Positions 10,946-25,993 are shown, numbered from the stretch's first letter. The stretch is DNA of 64,000 bases from Auanema rhodensis (GCA_964057225.1 OZ059900.1:16011638-16075637), one strand, 5' to 3'. Numbers and translations: made by a program. The notes: generated by a model from the letters alone, not told the origin.

Positions 10946-13900
10946 CAAAAATCGATTTAATCAATATTAGCCATAAGGGGCGTGCCCTCAGAATATGCTA
11001 ATTTCCTTAATTTTCTAACCCTTGTTTTTTTGTCGTGAAAGTGGAACTAGACGTTGTACAAACAATTTTGAGCTAGGTTTCATTGACATTGCATGAGTTT
11101 GAACACATGAAATCGTAAGTCAAAACCTTGTTTACAGCGAAATTTCCAAAAACTGGTTTTCCAGCATGATAAAATATTTCTCATGGGAAATACTGTGTTT
11201 TTGTATTTTTCTAGTGTTCAGCATGTAAAATGCTTCATTTAAGTATGTAACACGCTGAAATTCGTTGCATTTGACGACTCATATGAACAAAAATCGATTT
11301 AATCAATATTAGCCATAAGGGGCGTGCCCTCAGAATATGCTAATTTCCTTAATTTTCTAACCCCTGTTTTTTTGTCGTGAAAGTGGAACTAGACGTTGTA
11401 CGAACAATTTTGAGCTAGGTTTCATTAACATTGCATGAGTTTGAACACATGAAATCGTAAGTCAAAACCTTGTTTACAGCGAAATTTCCACAAACTGGTT
11501 TTCCAGCATAATAAAATATTTCTCATGGGAAATACTGTGTTTTTGTATTCTTCTAGTGTTCAGCATGTAAAATGCTTCATTTTAGTATGTAACACGCTGA
11601 AATTCGTTGCATTTGACGACTCATATGAACAAAAATCGATTTAATCAATATTAGCCATAAGGGGCGTGCCCTCAGAATATGCTAATTTCCTTAATTTTCT
11701 AACCCCTGTTTTTTTGTCGTGAAAGTGGAACTAGACGTTGTACGAACAATTTTGAGCTAGGTTTCATTGACATTGCATGAGTTTGAACACATGAAATCGT
11801 AAGTCAAAACCTTGTTTACAGCGAAATTTCCAAAAACTGGTTTTCCAGCATAATAAAATATTTCTCATGGGAAATACAGTGTTTTTGTATTTTTCTAGTG
11901 TTCAGCATGTAAAATGCTTCATTTTAGTATGTAACACGCTGAAATTCGTTGCATTTGACGACTCATATGAACAAAAATCGATTTAATCAATATTAGCCAT
12001 AAGGGGCGTGCCCTCAGAATATGCTAATTTCCTTAATTTTCTAACCCCTGTTTTTTTGTCGTGAAAGTGGAACTAGACGTTGTACGAACAATTTTGAGCT
12101 AGGTTTCATTGACATTGCATGAGTTTGAACACATGAAATCGTAAGTCAAAACCTTGTTTACAGCGAAATTTCCAAAAACTGGTTTTCCAGCATAATAAAA
12201 TATTTCTCATGGGAAATACTGTGTTTTTGTATTTATCTAGTGTTCAGCATGTAAAATGCTTCATTTTAGTATGTAACACGCTGAAATTCGTTGCATTTGA
12301 CGACTCATATGAACAAAAATCGATTTAATCAATATTAGCCATAAGGGGCGTGCCCTCAGAATATGCTAATTTCCTTAATTTTCTAACCCCTGTTTTTTTG
12401 TCGTGAAAGTGGAACTAGACGTTGTACGAACAATTTTGAGCTAGGTTTCATTGACATTGCATGAGTTTGAACACATGAAATCGTAAGTCAAAACCTTGTT
12501 TACAGCGAAATTTCCAAAAACTGGTTTTCCAGCATAATAAAATATTTCTCATGGGGAATACTGTGTTTTTGTATTTTTCTAGTGTTCAGCATGTAAAATG
12601 CTTCATTTTAGTATGTAACACGCTGAAATTCGTTGCATTTGACGACTCATATGAACAAAAATCGATTTAATCAATATTAGCCATAAGGGGCGTGCCCTCA
12701 GAATATGCTAATTTCCTTAATTTTCTAACCCCTGTTTTTTTGTCGTGAAAGTGGAACTAGACGTTGTACGAACAATTTTGAGCTAGGTTTCATTGACATT
12801 GCATGAGTTTGAACACATGAAATCGTAAGTCAAAACCTTGTTTACAGCGAAATTTCCAAAAACTGGTTTTCCAGCATAATAAAATATTTCTCATGGGAAA
12901 CACTGTGTTTTTGTATTTTTCTAGTGTTCAGCATGTAAAATGCTTCATTTTAGTTTGTAACACGCTGAAATTCGTTGCATTTGACGACTCATATGAACAA
13001 AAATCGATTTAATCAATATTAGCCATAAGGGGCGTGCCCTCAGAATATGCTAATTTCCTTAATTTTCTAACCCCTGTTTTTTTGTCGTGAAAGTGGAACT
13101 AGACGTTGTACGAACAATTTTGAGCTAGGTTTCATTGACATTGCATGAGTTTGAACACATGAAATCGTAAGTCAAAACCTTGTTTACAGCGAAATTTCCA
13201 AAAACTGGTTTTCCAGCATAATAAAATATTTCTCATGGGAAATACTGTGTTTTTGTATTTTTCTAGTGTTCAGCATGTGAAATGCTTCATTTTAGTGTGT
13301 AACACGCTGAAATTCGTTGCATTTGACGACTCATATGAACAAAAATCGATTTAATCAATATTAGCCATAAGGGGCGTGCCCTCAGAATATGCTAATTTCC
13401 TTAATTTTCTAACCCCTGTTTTTTTGTCGTGAAAGTGGAACTAGACGTTGTACGAACAATTTTGAGCTAGGTTTCATTGACGTTGCATGAGTTTGAACAC
13501 ATGAAATCGTAAGTCAAAACCTTGTTTACAGCGAAATTTCCAAAAACTGGTTTTCCAGCATAATAAAATATTTCTCATGGGAAACACTGTGTTTTTGTAT
13601 TTTTCTAGTGTTCAGCATGTAAAATGCTTCATTTTAGTTTGTAACACGCTGAAATTCGTTGCATTTGACGACTCATATGAACAAAAATCGATTTAATCAA
13701 TATTAGCCATAAGGGGCGTGCCCTCAGAATATGCTAATTTCCTTAATTTTCTAACCCTTGTTTTTTTGTCGTGAAAGTGGAACTAGACGTTGTACAAACA
13801 ATTTTGAGCTAGGTTTCATTGACATTGCATGAGTTTGAACACATGAAATCGTAAGTCAAAACCTTGTTTACAGCGAAATTTCCAAAAACTGGTTTTCCAG

Positions 13901-16417
13901 CATGATAAAATATTTCTCATGGGAAATACTGTGTTTTTGTATTTTTCTAGTGTTCAGCATGTAAAATGCTTCATTTTAGTATGTAACACGCTGAAATTCG
14001 TTGCATTTGACGACTCATATGAACAAAAATCGATTTAATCAATATTAGCCATAAGGGGCGTGCCCTCAGAATATGCTAATTTCCTTAATTTTCTAACCCC
14101 TGTTTTTTTGTCGTGAAAGTGGAACTAGACGTTGTACGAACAATTTTGAGCTAGGATTCATTAACATTGCATGAGTTTGAACACATGAAATCGTAAGTCA
14201 AAACCTTGTTTACAGCGAAATTTCCACAAACTGGTTTTCCAGCATAATAAAATATTTCTCATGGGAAATACTGTGTTTTTGTATTCTTCTAGTGTTCAGC
14301 ATGTAAAATGCTTCATTTTAGTATGTAACACGCTGAAATTCGTTGCATTTGACGACTCATATGAACAAAAATCGATTTAATCAATATTAGCCATAAGGGG
14401 CGTGCCCTCAGAATATGCTAATTTCCTTAATTTTCTAACCCCTGTTTTTTTGTCGTGAAAGTGGAACTAGACGTTGTACGAACAATTTTGAGCTAGGTTT
14501 CATTGACATTGCATGAGTTTGAACACATGAAATCGTAAGTCAAAACCTTGTTTACAGCGAAATTTCCAAAAACTGGTTTTCCAGCATAATAAAATATTTC
14601 TCATGGGAAATACAGTGTTTTTGTATTTTTCTAGTGTTCAGCATGTAAAATGCTTCATTTTAGTATGTAACACGCTGAAATTCGTTGCATTTGACGACTC
14701 ATATGAACAAAAATCGATTTAATCAATATTAGCCATAAGGGGCGTGCCCTCAGAATATGCTAATTTCCTTAATTTTCTAACCCCTGTTTTTTTGTCGTGA
14801 AAGTGGAACTAGACGTTGTACGAACAATTTTGAGCTAGGTTTCATTGACATTGCATGAGTTTGAACACATGAAATCGTAAGTCAAAACCTTGTTTACAGC
14901 GAAATTTCCAAAAACTGGTTTTCCAGCATAATAAAATATTTCTCATGGGAAATACTGTGTTTTTGTATTTATCTAGTGTTCAGCATGTAAAATGCTTCAT
15001 TTTAGTATGTAACACGCTGAAATTCGTTGCATTTGACGACTCATATGAACAAAAATCGATTTAATCAATATTAGCCATAAGGGGCGTGCCCTCAGAATAT
15101 GCTAATTTCCTTAATTTTCTAACCCCTGTTTTTTTGTCGTGAAAGTGGAACTAGACGTTGTACGAACAATTTTGAGCTAGGTTTCATTGACATTGCATGA
15201 GTTTGAACACATGAAATCGTAAGTCAAAACCTTGTTTACAGCGAAATTTCCAAAAACTGGTTTTCCAGCATAATAAAATATTTCTCATGGGGAATACTGT
15301 GTTTTTGTATTTTTCTAGTGTTCAGCATGTAAAATGCTTCATTTTAGTATGTAACACGCTGAAATTCGTTGCATTTGACGACTCATATGAACAAAAATCG
15401 ATTTAATCAATATTAGCCATAAGGGGCGTGCCCTCAGAATATGCTAATTTCCTTAATTTTCTAACCCCTGTTTTTTTGTCGTGAAAGTGGAACTAGTCGT
15501 TGTACGAACAATTTTGAGCTAGGTTTCATTGACATTGCATGAGTTTGAACACATGAAATCGTAAGTCAAAACCTTGTTTACAGCGAAATTTCCAAAAACT
15601 GGTTTTCCAGCATAATAAAATATTTCTCATGGGAAACACTGTGTTTTTGTATTTTTCTAGTGTTCAGCATGTAAAATGCTTCATTTTAGTTTGTAACACG
15701 CTGAAATTCGTTGCATTTGACGACTCATATGAACAAAAATCGATTTAATCAATATTAGCCATAAGGGGCGTGCCCTCAGAATATGCTAATTTCCTTAATT
15801 TTCTAACCCCTGTTTTTTTGTCGTGAAAGTGGAACTAGACGTTGTACGAACAATTTTGAGCTAGGTTTCATTGACATTGCATGAGTTTGAACACATGAAA
15901 TCGTAAGTCAAAACCTTGTTTACAGCGAAATTTCCAAAAACTGGTTTTCCAGCATAATAAAATATTTCTCATGGGAAATACTGTGTTTTTGTATTTTTCT
16001 AGTGTTCAGCATGTGAAATGCTTCATTTTAGTGTGTAACACGCTGAAATTCGTTGCATTTGACGACTCATATGAACAAAAATCGATTTAATCAATATTAG
16101 CCATAAGGGGCGTGCCCTCAGAATATGCTAATTTCCTTAATTTTCTAACCCCTGTTTTTTTGTCGTGAAAGTGGAAATAGACGTTGTACGAACAATTTTG
16201 AGCTAGGTTTCATTGACGTTGCATGAGTTTGAACACATGAAATCGTAAGTCAAAACCTTGTTTACAGCGAAATTTCCAAAAACTGGTTTTCCAGCATAAT
16301 AAAATATTTCTCATGGGAAACACTGTGTTTTTGTATTTTTCTAGTGTTCAGCATGTAAAATGCTTCATTTTAGTTTGTAACACGCTGAAATTCGTTGCAT
16401 TTGACGACTCATATGAA
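10946..16417 (+). repeat. 8-mer unit, two tandem copies (2736 bp each)
   Basis: Units are 10946-13681 and 13682-16417, each with the order S1 S4 S3 S3 S3 S6 S8 S5. Private markers repeat at exactly 2736 bp: cattaaca (11423 and 14159), tacagtg, tatttatc, ggggaatact and the gacgttgc of the S5. Later changes separate the copies: aagtatgt in the first S1, aggattc in the second S4, agtcgttg in the second S6, and gtggaaatag in the second S5. Confidence 0.92.
12656..13681 (+). repeat. S6, S8, S5 trimer (type examples for S6 and S8)
   Basis: S6 (12656-12997) is S5 without G143: C246 and T300 are present. S8 (12998-13339) is S3 in its left part but has G282 and G300 with T263, so it resembles S2 only at its far right. 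The S6-S8 pair recurs at 15392, 20180, 20864 and 25994, and S8 also at 26336 and 28388. The 12656 copy is the first S6 on reading from the left and marks the start of the S5/S6/S8-rich sequence. Confidence 0.9.
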
Positions 16418-19400
16418 CAAAAATCGATTTAATCAATATTAGCCATAAGGGGCGTGCCCTCAGAATATGCTAATTTCCTTAATTTTCTAACCCCTGTTTT
16501 TTTGTCGTGAAAGTGGAACTAGACGTTGTACAAACAATTTTGAGCTAGGTTTCATTGACATTGCATGAGTTTGAACACATGAAATCGTAAGTCAAAACCT
16601 TGTTTACAGCGAAATTTCCAAAAACTGGTTTTCCAGCATGATAAAATATTTCTCATGGGAAATACTGTGTTTTTGTATTTTTCTAGTGTTCAGCATGTAA
16701 AATGCTTCATTTTAATGTGTAACACGCTGAAATTCGTTGCATTTGACGACTCATATGAACAAAAATCGATTTAATCAATATTGGCCATAAGGGGCGTGCC
16801 CTCAGAATATGCTAATTTCCTTAATTTTCTAACCCCTGTTTTTTTGTCGTGAAAGTGGAACTAGACGTTGTACAAACAATTTTGAGCTAGGTTTCATTGA
16901 CATTGCATGAGTTTGAACACATGAAATCGTAAGTCAAAACCTTGTTTACAGCGAAATTTCCAAAAACTGGTTTTCCAGCATGATAAAATATTTCTCATGG
17001 GAAATACTGTGTTTTTGTATTTTTCTAGTGTTCAGCATGTAAAATGCTTCATTTTAGTATGTAACACGCTGAAATTCGTTGCATTTGACGACTCATATGA
17101 ACAAAAATCGATTTAATCAATATTAGCCATAAGGGGCGTGCCCTCAGAATATGCTAATTTCCTTAATTTTGTAACCCCTGTTTTTTTGTCGTGAAAGTTG
17201 AACTAGACGTTGTACGAACAATTTTGAGCTAGGTTTCATTGACGTTGCATGAGTTTGAACACATGAAATCGTAAGTCAAAACCTTGTTTACAGCGAAATT
17301 TCCAAAAACTGGTTTTCCAGCATAATAAAATATTTCTCATGGGAAACACTGTGTTTTTGTATTTTTCTAGTGTTCAGCATGTAAAATGCTTCATTTTAGT
17401 TTGTAACACGCTGAAATTCGTTGCATTTGACGACTCATATGAACAAAAATCGATTTAATCAATATTAGCCATAAGGGGCGTGCCCTCAGAATATGCTAAT
17501 TTCCTTAATTTTCTAACCCCTGTTTTTTTGTCGTGAAAGTGGAACTAGACGTTGTACAAACAATTTTGAGCTAGGTTTCATTGACATTGCATGAGTTTGA
17601 ACACATGAAATCGTAAGTCAAAACCTTGTTTACAGCGAAATTTCCAAAAACTGGTTTTCCAGCATGATAAAATATTTCTCATGGGAAATACTGTGTTTTT
17701 GTATTTTTCTAGTGTTCAGAATGTAAAATGCTTCATTTTAGTGTGTAACACGCTGAAATTCGTTGCATTTGACGACTCATATGAACAAAAATCGATTTAA
17801 TCAATATTAGCCATAAGGGGCGTGCCCTCAGAATATGCTAATTTCCTTAATTTTCTAACCCCTGTTTTTTTGTCGTGAAAGTGGAAATAGACGTTGTACG
17901 AACAATTTTGAGCTAGGTTTCATTGACGTTGCATGAGTTTGAACACATGAAATCGTAAGTCAAAACCTTGTTTACAGCGAAATTTCCAAAAACTGGTTTT
18001 CCAGCATAATAAAATATTTCTCATGGGAAACACTGTGTTTTTGTATTTTTCTAGTGTTCAGCATGTAAAATGCTTCATTTTAGTTTGTAACACGCTGAAA
18101 TTCGTTGCATTTGACGACTCATATGAACAAAAATCGATTTAATCAATATTAGCCATAAGGGGCGTGCCCTCAGAATATGCTAATTTCCTTAATTTTCTAA
18201 CCCCTGTTTTTTTGTCGTGAAAGTGGAACTAGACGTTGTACAAACAATTTTGAGCTAGGTTTCATTGACATTGCATGAGTTTGAACACATGAAATCGTAA
18301 GTCAAAACCTTGTTTACAGCGAAATTTCCAAAAACTGGTTTTCCAGCATGATAAAATATTTCTCATGGGAAATACTGTGTTTTTGTATTTTTCTAGTGTT
18401 CAGCATGTAAAATGCTTCATTTTAATGTGTAACACGCTGAAATTCGTTGCATTTGACGACTCATATGAACAAAAATCGATTTAATCAATATTGGCCATAA
18501 GGGGCGTGCCCTCAGAATATGCTAATTTCCTTAATTTTCTAACCCCTGTTTTTTTGTCGTGAAAGTGGAACTAGACGTTGTACAAACAATTTTGAGCTAG
18601 GTTTCATTGACATTGCATGAGTTTGAACACATGAAATCGTAAGTCAAAACCTTGTTTACAGCGAAATTTCCAAAAACTGGTTTTCCAGCATGATAAAATA
18701 TTTCTCATGGGAAATACTGTGTTTTTGTATTTTTCTAGTGTTCAGCATGTAAAATGCTTCATTTTAGTATGTAACACGCTGAAATTCGTTGCATTTGACG
18801 ACTCATATGAACAAAAATCGATTTAATCAATATTAGCCATAAGGGGCGTGCCCTCAGAATATGCTAATTTCCTTAATTTTGTAACCCCTGTTTTTTTGTC
18901 GTGAAAGTTGAACTAGACGTTGTACGAACAATTTTGAGCTAGGTTTCATTGACGTTGCATGAGTTTGAACACATGAAATCGTAAGTCAAAACCTTGTTTA
19001 CAGCGAAATTTCCAAAAACTGGTTTTCCAGCATAATAAAATATTTCTCATGGGAAACACTGTGTTTTTGTATTTTTCTAGTGTTCAGCATGTAAAATGCT
19101 TCATTTTAGTTTGTAACACGCTGAAATTCGTTGCATTTGACGACTCATATGAACAAAAATCGATTTAATCAATATTAGCCATAAGGGGCGTGCCCTCAGA
19201 ATATGCTAATTTCCTTAATTTTCTAACCCCTGTTTTTTTGTCGTGAAAGTGGAACTAGACGTTGTACAAACAATTTTGAGCTAGGTTTCATTGACATTGC
19301 ATGAGTTTGAACACATGAAATCGTAAGTCAAAACCTTGTTTACAGCGAAATTTCCAAAAACTGGTTTTCCAGCATGATAAAATATTTCTCATGGGAAATA

Positions 19401-19495
19401 CTGTGTTTTTGTATTTTTCTAGTGTTCAGAATGTAAAATGCTTCATTTTAATGTGTAACACGCTGAAATTCGTTGCATTTGACGACTCATATGAA
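16076..19495 (+). repeat. 5-mer unit S5 S7 S11 S5 S7, two tandem copies (1710 bp each)
   Basis: Units are 16076-17785 and 17786-19495. Shared rare markers at a 1710-bp offset are gtggaaatag (16171 and 17881), ttggccat (16781 and 18491), gtaaccc (near 17168 and 18878), gttgaac (near 17193 and 18903) and cagaatg (near 17716 and 19426). The last S7 differs at position 298 (G in the first copy, A in the second). This 5-mer shares no order with the S2 S3 S1 S4 S3 unit, so it is an independent higher-order repeat. Confidence 0.92.
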
Positions 19496-20179
19496 CAAAA
19501 ATCGATTTAATCAATATTAGCCATAAGGGGCGTGCCCTCAGAATATGCTAATTTCCTTAATTTTCTAACCCCTGTTTTTTTGTCGTGAAAGTGGAACTAG
19601 ACGTTGTACGAACAATTTTGAGCTAGGTTTCATTGACATTGCATGAGTTTGAACACATGAAATCGTAAGTCAAAACCTTGTTTACAGCGAAATTTCCAAA
19701 AACTGGTTTTCCAGCATGATAAAATATTTCTCATGGGAAATACTGTGTTTTTGTATTTTTCTAGTGTTCAGCATGTAAAATGCTTCATTTTAGTATGTAA
19801 CACGCTGAAATTCGTTGCATTTGACGACTCATATGAACAAAAATCGATTTAATCAATATTAGCCATAAGGGGCGTGCCCTCAGAATATGCTAATTTCCTT
19901 AATTTTCTAACCCCTGTTTTTTTGTCGTGAAAGTGGAACTAGACGTTGTACGAACAATTTTGAGCTAGGTTTCATTGACATTGCATGAGTTTGAACACAT
20001 GAAATCGTAAGTCAAAACCTTGTTTACAGCGAAATTTCCAAAAACTGGTTTTCCAGCATAATAAAATATTTCTCATGGGGAATACTGTGTTTTTGTATTT
20101 TTCTAGTGTTCAGCATGTAAAATGCTTCATTTTAGTATGTAACACGCTGAAATTCGTTGCATTTGACGACTCATATGAA

Positions 20180-21547
20180 CAAAAATCGATTTAATCAATA
20201 TTAGCCATAAGGGGCGTGCCCTCAGAATATGCTAATTTCCTTAATTTTCTAACCCCTGTTTTTTTGTCGTGAAAGTGGAACTAGACGTTGTACGAACAAT
20301 TTTGAGCTAGGTTTCATTGACATTGCATGAGTTTGAACACATGAAATCGTAAGTCAAAACCTTGTTTACAGCGAAATTTCCAAAAACTGGTTTTCCAGCA
20401 TAATAAAATATTTCTCATGGGAAACACTGTGTTTTTGTATTTTTCTAGTGTTCAGCATGTAAAATGCTTCATTTTAGTTTGTAACACGCTGAAATTCGTT
20501 GCATTTGACGACTCATATGAACAAAAATCGATTTAATCAATATTAGCCATAAGGGGCGTGCCCTCAGAATATGCTAATTTCCTTAATTTTCTAACCCCTG
20601 TTTTTTTGTCGTGAAAGTGGAACTAGACGTTGTACGAACAATTTTGAGCTAGGTTTCATTGACATTGCATGAGTTTGAACACATGAAATCGTAAGTCAAA
20701 ACCTTGTTTACAGCGAAATTTCCAAAAACTGGTTTTCCAGCATAATAAAATATTTCTCATGGGAAATACTGTGTTTTTGTATTTTTCTAGTGTTCAGCAT
20801 GTGAAATGCTTCATTTTAGTGTGTAACACGCTGAAATTCGTTGCATTTGACGACTCATATGAACAAAAATCGATTTAATCAATATTAGCCATAAGGGGCG
20901 TGCCCTCAGAATATGCTAATTTCCTTAATTTTCTAACCCCTGTTTTTTTGTCGTGAAAGTGGAACTAGACGTTGTACGAACAATTTTGAGCTAGGTTTCA
21001 TTGACATTGCATGAGTTTGAACACATGAAATCGTAAGTCAAAACCTTGTTTACAGCGAAATTTCCAAAAACTGGTTTTCCAGCATAATAAAATATTTCTC
21101 ATGGGAAACACTGTGTTTTTGTATTTTTCTAGTGTTCAGCATGTAAAATGCTTCATTTTAGTTTGTAACACGCTGAAATTCGTTGCATTTGACGACTCAT
21201 ATGAACAAAAATCGATTTAATCAATATTAGCCATAAGGGGCGTGCCCTCAGAATATGCTAATTTCCTTAATTTTCTAACCCCTGTTTTTTTGTCGTGAAA
21301 GTGGAACTAGACGTTGTACGAACAATTTTGAGCTAGGTTTCATTGACATTGCATGAGTTTGAACACATGAAATCGTAAGTCAAAACCTTGTTTACAGCGA
21401 AATTTCCAAAAACTGGTTTTCCAGCATAATAAAATATTTCTCATGGGAAATACTGTGTTTTTGTATTTTTCTAGTGTTCAGCATGTGAAATGCTTCATTT
21501 TAGTGTGTAACACGCTGAAATTCGTTGCATTTGACGACTCATATGAA
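20180..21547 (+). repeat. S6 S8 dimer, two tandem copies (684 bp each)
   Basis: Units are 20180-20863 and 20864-21547. Each consists of an S6 (C246, T300) followed by an S8 (G282, G300). The preceding ggggaatact S3 at 19838 and the first S6 S8 pair repeat the order at 15050-16075, so this dimer probably grew from a copy of that block. Confidence 0.85.
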
Positions 21548-24500
21548 CAAAAATCGATTTAATCAATATTAGCCATAAGGGGCGTGCCCTCAGAATATGC
21601 TAATTTCCTTAATTTTCTAACCCCTGTTTTCTTGTCGTGAAAGTGGAACTAGACGTTGTACGAACAATTTTGAGCTAGGTTTCATTGACGTTGCATGAGT
21701 TTGAACACATGAAATCGTAAGTCAAAACCTTGTTTACAGCGAAATTTCCAAAAACTGGTTTTCCAGCATGATAAAATATTTCTCATGGGAAATACTGTGT
21801 TTTTGTATTTTTCTAGTGTTCAGCATGTAAAATGCTTCATTTTAATGTGTAACACGCTGAAATTCGTTGCATTTGACGACTCATATGAACAAAAATCGAT
21901 TTAATCAATATTAGCCATAAGGGGCGTGCCCTCAGAATATGCTAATTTCCTTAATTTTCTAACCCCTGTTTTTTTGTCGTGAAAGTGGAACTAGACGTTG
22001 TACGAACAATTTTGAGCTAGGTTTCATTGACATTGCATGAGTTTGAACACATGAAATCGTAAGTCAAAACCTTGTTTACAGCGAAATTTCCAAAAACTGG
22101 TTTTCCAGCATGATAAAATATTTCTCATGGGAAATACTGTGTTTTTGTATTTTTCTAGTGTTCAGCATGTAAAATGCTTCATTTTAGTATGTAACACGCT
22201 GAAATTCGTTGCATTTGACGACTCATATGAACAAAAATCGATTTAATCAATATTAGCCATAAGGGGCGTGCCCTCAGAATATGCTAATTTCCTTAATTTT
22301 CTAACCCCTGTTTTTTTGTCGTGAAAGTGGAACTAGACGTTGTACGAACAATTTTGAGCTAGGTTTCATTGACGTTGCATGAGTTTGAACACATGAAATC
22401 GTAAGTCAAAACCTTGTTTACAGCGAAATTTCCAAAAACTGGTTTTCCAGCATAATAAAATATTTCTCATGGGAAACACTGTGTTTTTGTATTTTTCTAG
22501 TGTTCAGCATGTAAAATGCTTCATTTTAGTTTGTAACACGCTGAAATTCGTTGCATTTGACGACTCATATGAACAAAAATCGATTTAATCAATATTAGCC
22601 ATAAGGGGCGTGCCCTCAGAATATGCTAATTTCCTTAATTTTCTAACCCCTGTTTTTTTGTCGTGAAAGTGGAACTAGACGTTGTACAAACAATTTTGAG
22701 CTAGGTTTCATTGACATTGCATGAGTTTGAACACATGAAATCGTAAGTCAAAACCTTGTTTACAGCGAAATTTCCAAAAACTGGTTTTCCAGCATGATAA
22801 AATATTTCTCATGGGAAATACTGTGTTTTTGTATTTTTCTAGTGTTCAGAATGTAAAATGCTTCATTTTAATGTGTAACACGCTGAAATTCGTTGCATTT
22901 GACAACTCATATGAACAAAAATCGATTTAATCAATATTAGCCATAAGGGGCGTGCCCTCAGAATATGCTAATTTCCTTAATTTTCTAACCCCTGTTTTTT
23001 TGTCGTGAAAGTGGAACTAGACGTTGTACGAACAATTTTGAGCTAGGTTTCATTGACATTGCATGAGTTTGAACACATGAAATCGTAAGTCAAAACCTTG
23101 TTTACAGCGAAATTTCCAAAAACTGGTTTTCCAGCATGATAAAATATTTCTCATGGGAAATACTGTGTTTTTGTATTTTTCTAGTGTTCAGCATGTAAAA
23201 TGCTTCATTTTAGTATGTAACACGCTGAAATTCGTTGCATTTGACGACTCATATGAACAAAAATCGATTTAATCAATATTAGCCATAAGGGGCGTGCCCT
23301 CAGAATATGCTAATTTCCTTAATTTTCTAACCCCTGTTTTTTTGTCGTGAAAGTGGAACTAGACGTTGTACGAACAATTTTGAGCTAGGTTTCATTGACA
23401 TTGCATGAGTTTGAACACATGAAATCGTAAGTCAAAACCTTGTTTACAGCGAAATTTCCAAAAACTGGTTTTCCAGCATAATAAAATATTTCTCATGGGA
23501 AATACTGTGTTTTTGTATTCTTCTAGTGTTCAGCATGTAAAATGCTTCATTTTAGTATGTAACACGCTGAAATTCGTTGCATTTGACGACTCATATGAAC
23601 AAAAATCGATTTAATCAATATTAGCCATAAGGGGCGTGCCCTCAGAATATGCTAATTTCCTTAATTTTCTAACCCCTGTTTTTTTGTCGTGAAAGTGGAA
23701 CTAGACGTTGTACGAACAATTTTGAGCTAGGTTTCATTGACATTGCATGACTTTGAACACATGAAATCGTAAGTCAAAACCTTGTTTACAGCGAAATTTC
23801 CAAAAACTGGTTTTCCAGCATAATAAAATATTTCTCATGGGAAATACTGTGTTTTTGTATTTTTCTAGTGTTCAGCATGTAAAATGCTTCATTTTAGTAT
23901 GTAACACGCTGAAATTCGTTGCATTTGACGACTCATATGAACAAAAATCGATTTAATCAATATTAGCCATAAGGGGCGTGCCCTCAGAATATGCTAATTT
24001 CCTTAATTTTCTAACCCCTGTTTTTTTGTCGTGAAAGTGGAACTAGACGTTGTACGAACAATTTTGAGCTAGGTTTCATTGACATTGCATGAGTTTGAAC
24101 ACATGAAATCGTAAGTCAAAACCTTGTTTACAGCGAAATTTCCAAAAACTGGTTTTCCAGCATAATAAAATATTTCTCATGGGAAATACTGTGTTTTTGT
24201 ATTTTTCTAGTGTTCAGCATGTAAAATGCTTCATTTTAGTATGTAACACGCTGAAATTCGTTGCATTTGACGACTCATATGAACAAAAATCGATTTAATC
24301 AATATTAGCCATAAGGGGCGTGCCCTCAGAATATGCTAATTTCCTTAATTTTCTAACCCTTGTTTTTTTGTCGTGAAAGTGGAACTAGACGTTGTACAAA
24401 CAATTTTGAGCTAGGTTTCATTGACATTGCATGAGTTTGAACACATGAAATCGTAAGTCAAAACCTTGTTTACAGCGAAATTTCCAAAAACTGGTTTTCC

Positions 24501-24625
24501 AGCATGATAAAATATTTCTCATGGGAAATACTGTGTTTTTGTATTTTTCTAGTGTTCAGCATGTAAAATGCTTCATTTTAGTATGTAACACGCTGAAATT
24601 CGTTGCATTTGACGACTCATATGAA

Positions 24626-25993
24626 CAAAAATCGATTTAATCAATATTAGCCATAAGGGGCGTGCCCTCAGAATATGCTAATTTCCTTAATTTTCTAACC
24701 CCTGTTTTTTTGTCGTGAAAGTGGAACTAGACGTTGTACGAACAATTTTGAGCTAGGTTTCATTAACATTGCATGAGTTTGAACACATGAAATCGTAAGT
24801 CAAAACCTTGTTTACAGCGAAATTTCCACAAACTGGTTTTCCAGCATAATAAAATATTTCTCATGGGAAATACTGTGTTTTTGTATTCTTCTAGTGTTCA
24901 GCATGTAAAATGCTTCATTTTAGTATGTAACACGCTGAAATTCGTTGCATTTGACGACTCATATGAACAAAAATCGATTTAATCAATATTAGCCATAAGG
25001 GGCGTGCCCTCAGAATATGCTAATTTCCTTAATTTTCTAACCCCTGTTTTTTTGTCGTGAAAGTGGAACTAGACGTTGTACGAACAATTTTGAGCTAGGT
25101 TTCATTGACATTGCATGAGTTTGAACACATGAAATCGTAAGTCAAAACCTTGTTTACAGCGAAATTTCCAAAAACTGGTTTTCCAGCATAATAAAATATT
25201 TCTCATGGGAAATACTGTGTTTTTGTATTTTTCTAGTGTTCAGCATGTAAAATGCTTCATTTTAGTATGTAACACGCTGAAATTCGTTGCATTTGACGAC
25301 TCATATGAACAAAAATCGATTTAATCAATATTAGCCATAAGGGGCGTGCCCTCAGAATATGCTAATTTCCTTAATTTTCTAACCCCTGTTTTTTTGTCGT
25401 GAAAGTGGAACTAGACGTTGTACGAACAATTTTGAGCTAGGTTTCATTGACATTGCATGAGTTTGAACACATGAAATCGTAAGTCAAAACCTTGTTTACA
25501 GCGAAATTTCCAAAAACTGGTTTTCCAGCATAATAAAATATTTTTCATGAGAAATACTGTGTTTTTGTATTTTTCTAGTGTTCAGCATGTAAAATGCTTC
25601 ATTTTAGTATGTAACACGCTGAAATTCGTTGCATTTGACGACTCATATGAACAAAAATCGATTTAATCAATATTAGCCATAAGGGGCGTGCCCTCAGAAT
25701 ATGCTAATTTCCTTAATTTTCTAACCCCTGTTTTTTTGTCGTGAAAGTGGAACTAGACGTTGTACGAACAATTTTGAGCTAGGTTTCATTAACATTGCAT
25801 GAGTTTGAACACATGAAATCGTAAGTCAAAACCTTGTTTACAGCGAAATTTCCACAAACTGGTTTTCCAGCATAATAAAATATTTCTCATGGGAAATACT
25901 GTGTTTTTGTATTCTTCTAGTGTTCAGCATGTAAAATGCTTCATTTTAGTATGTAACACGCTGAAATTCGTTGCATTTGACGACTCATATGAA
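24626..25993 (+). repeat. S4 S3 S3 trimer (1026 bp) followed by a second S4
   Basis: S4 monomers with the rare cattaaca variant lie 1026 bp apart (24761 and 25787). The two S3 between them follow the first S4. After the second S4 the order jumps to S6 S8 (25994, 26336), as after the S4 S3 S3 S3 block at 11288. The second S3 (25310) has two private changes, tttttcatgag near 25540. This reads as a partial 3-mer duplication of the 8-mer-related block. Confidence 0.8.

Larger units (their letters stand above)
1..11287 (+). repeat. Left domain, monomers 1-33
   Basis: By my reading of the diagnostic positions the type order is: 1 2 3 1 3 / 1 2 3 1 4 / 1 2 / 5 7 9, then three mixed copies / 2 3 1 4 3 / 4 3 / 2 3 1 3 / 2 3 1 / 1. 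The backbone is S2 S3 S1 followed by S3 or S4. The stretch 4104-6155 (S5, S7, S9 and mixed copies at 5130, 5472, 5814) is foreign to this pattern and matches the middle domain. No gene, promoter or RNA is seen in this stretch. Confidence 0.85.
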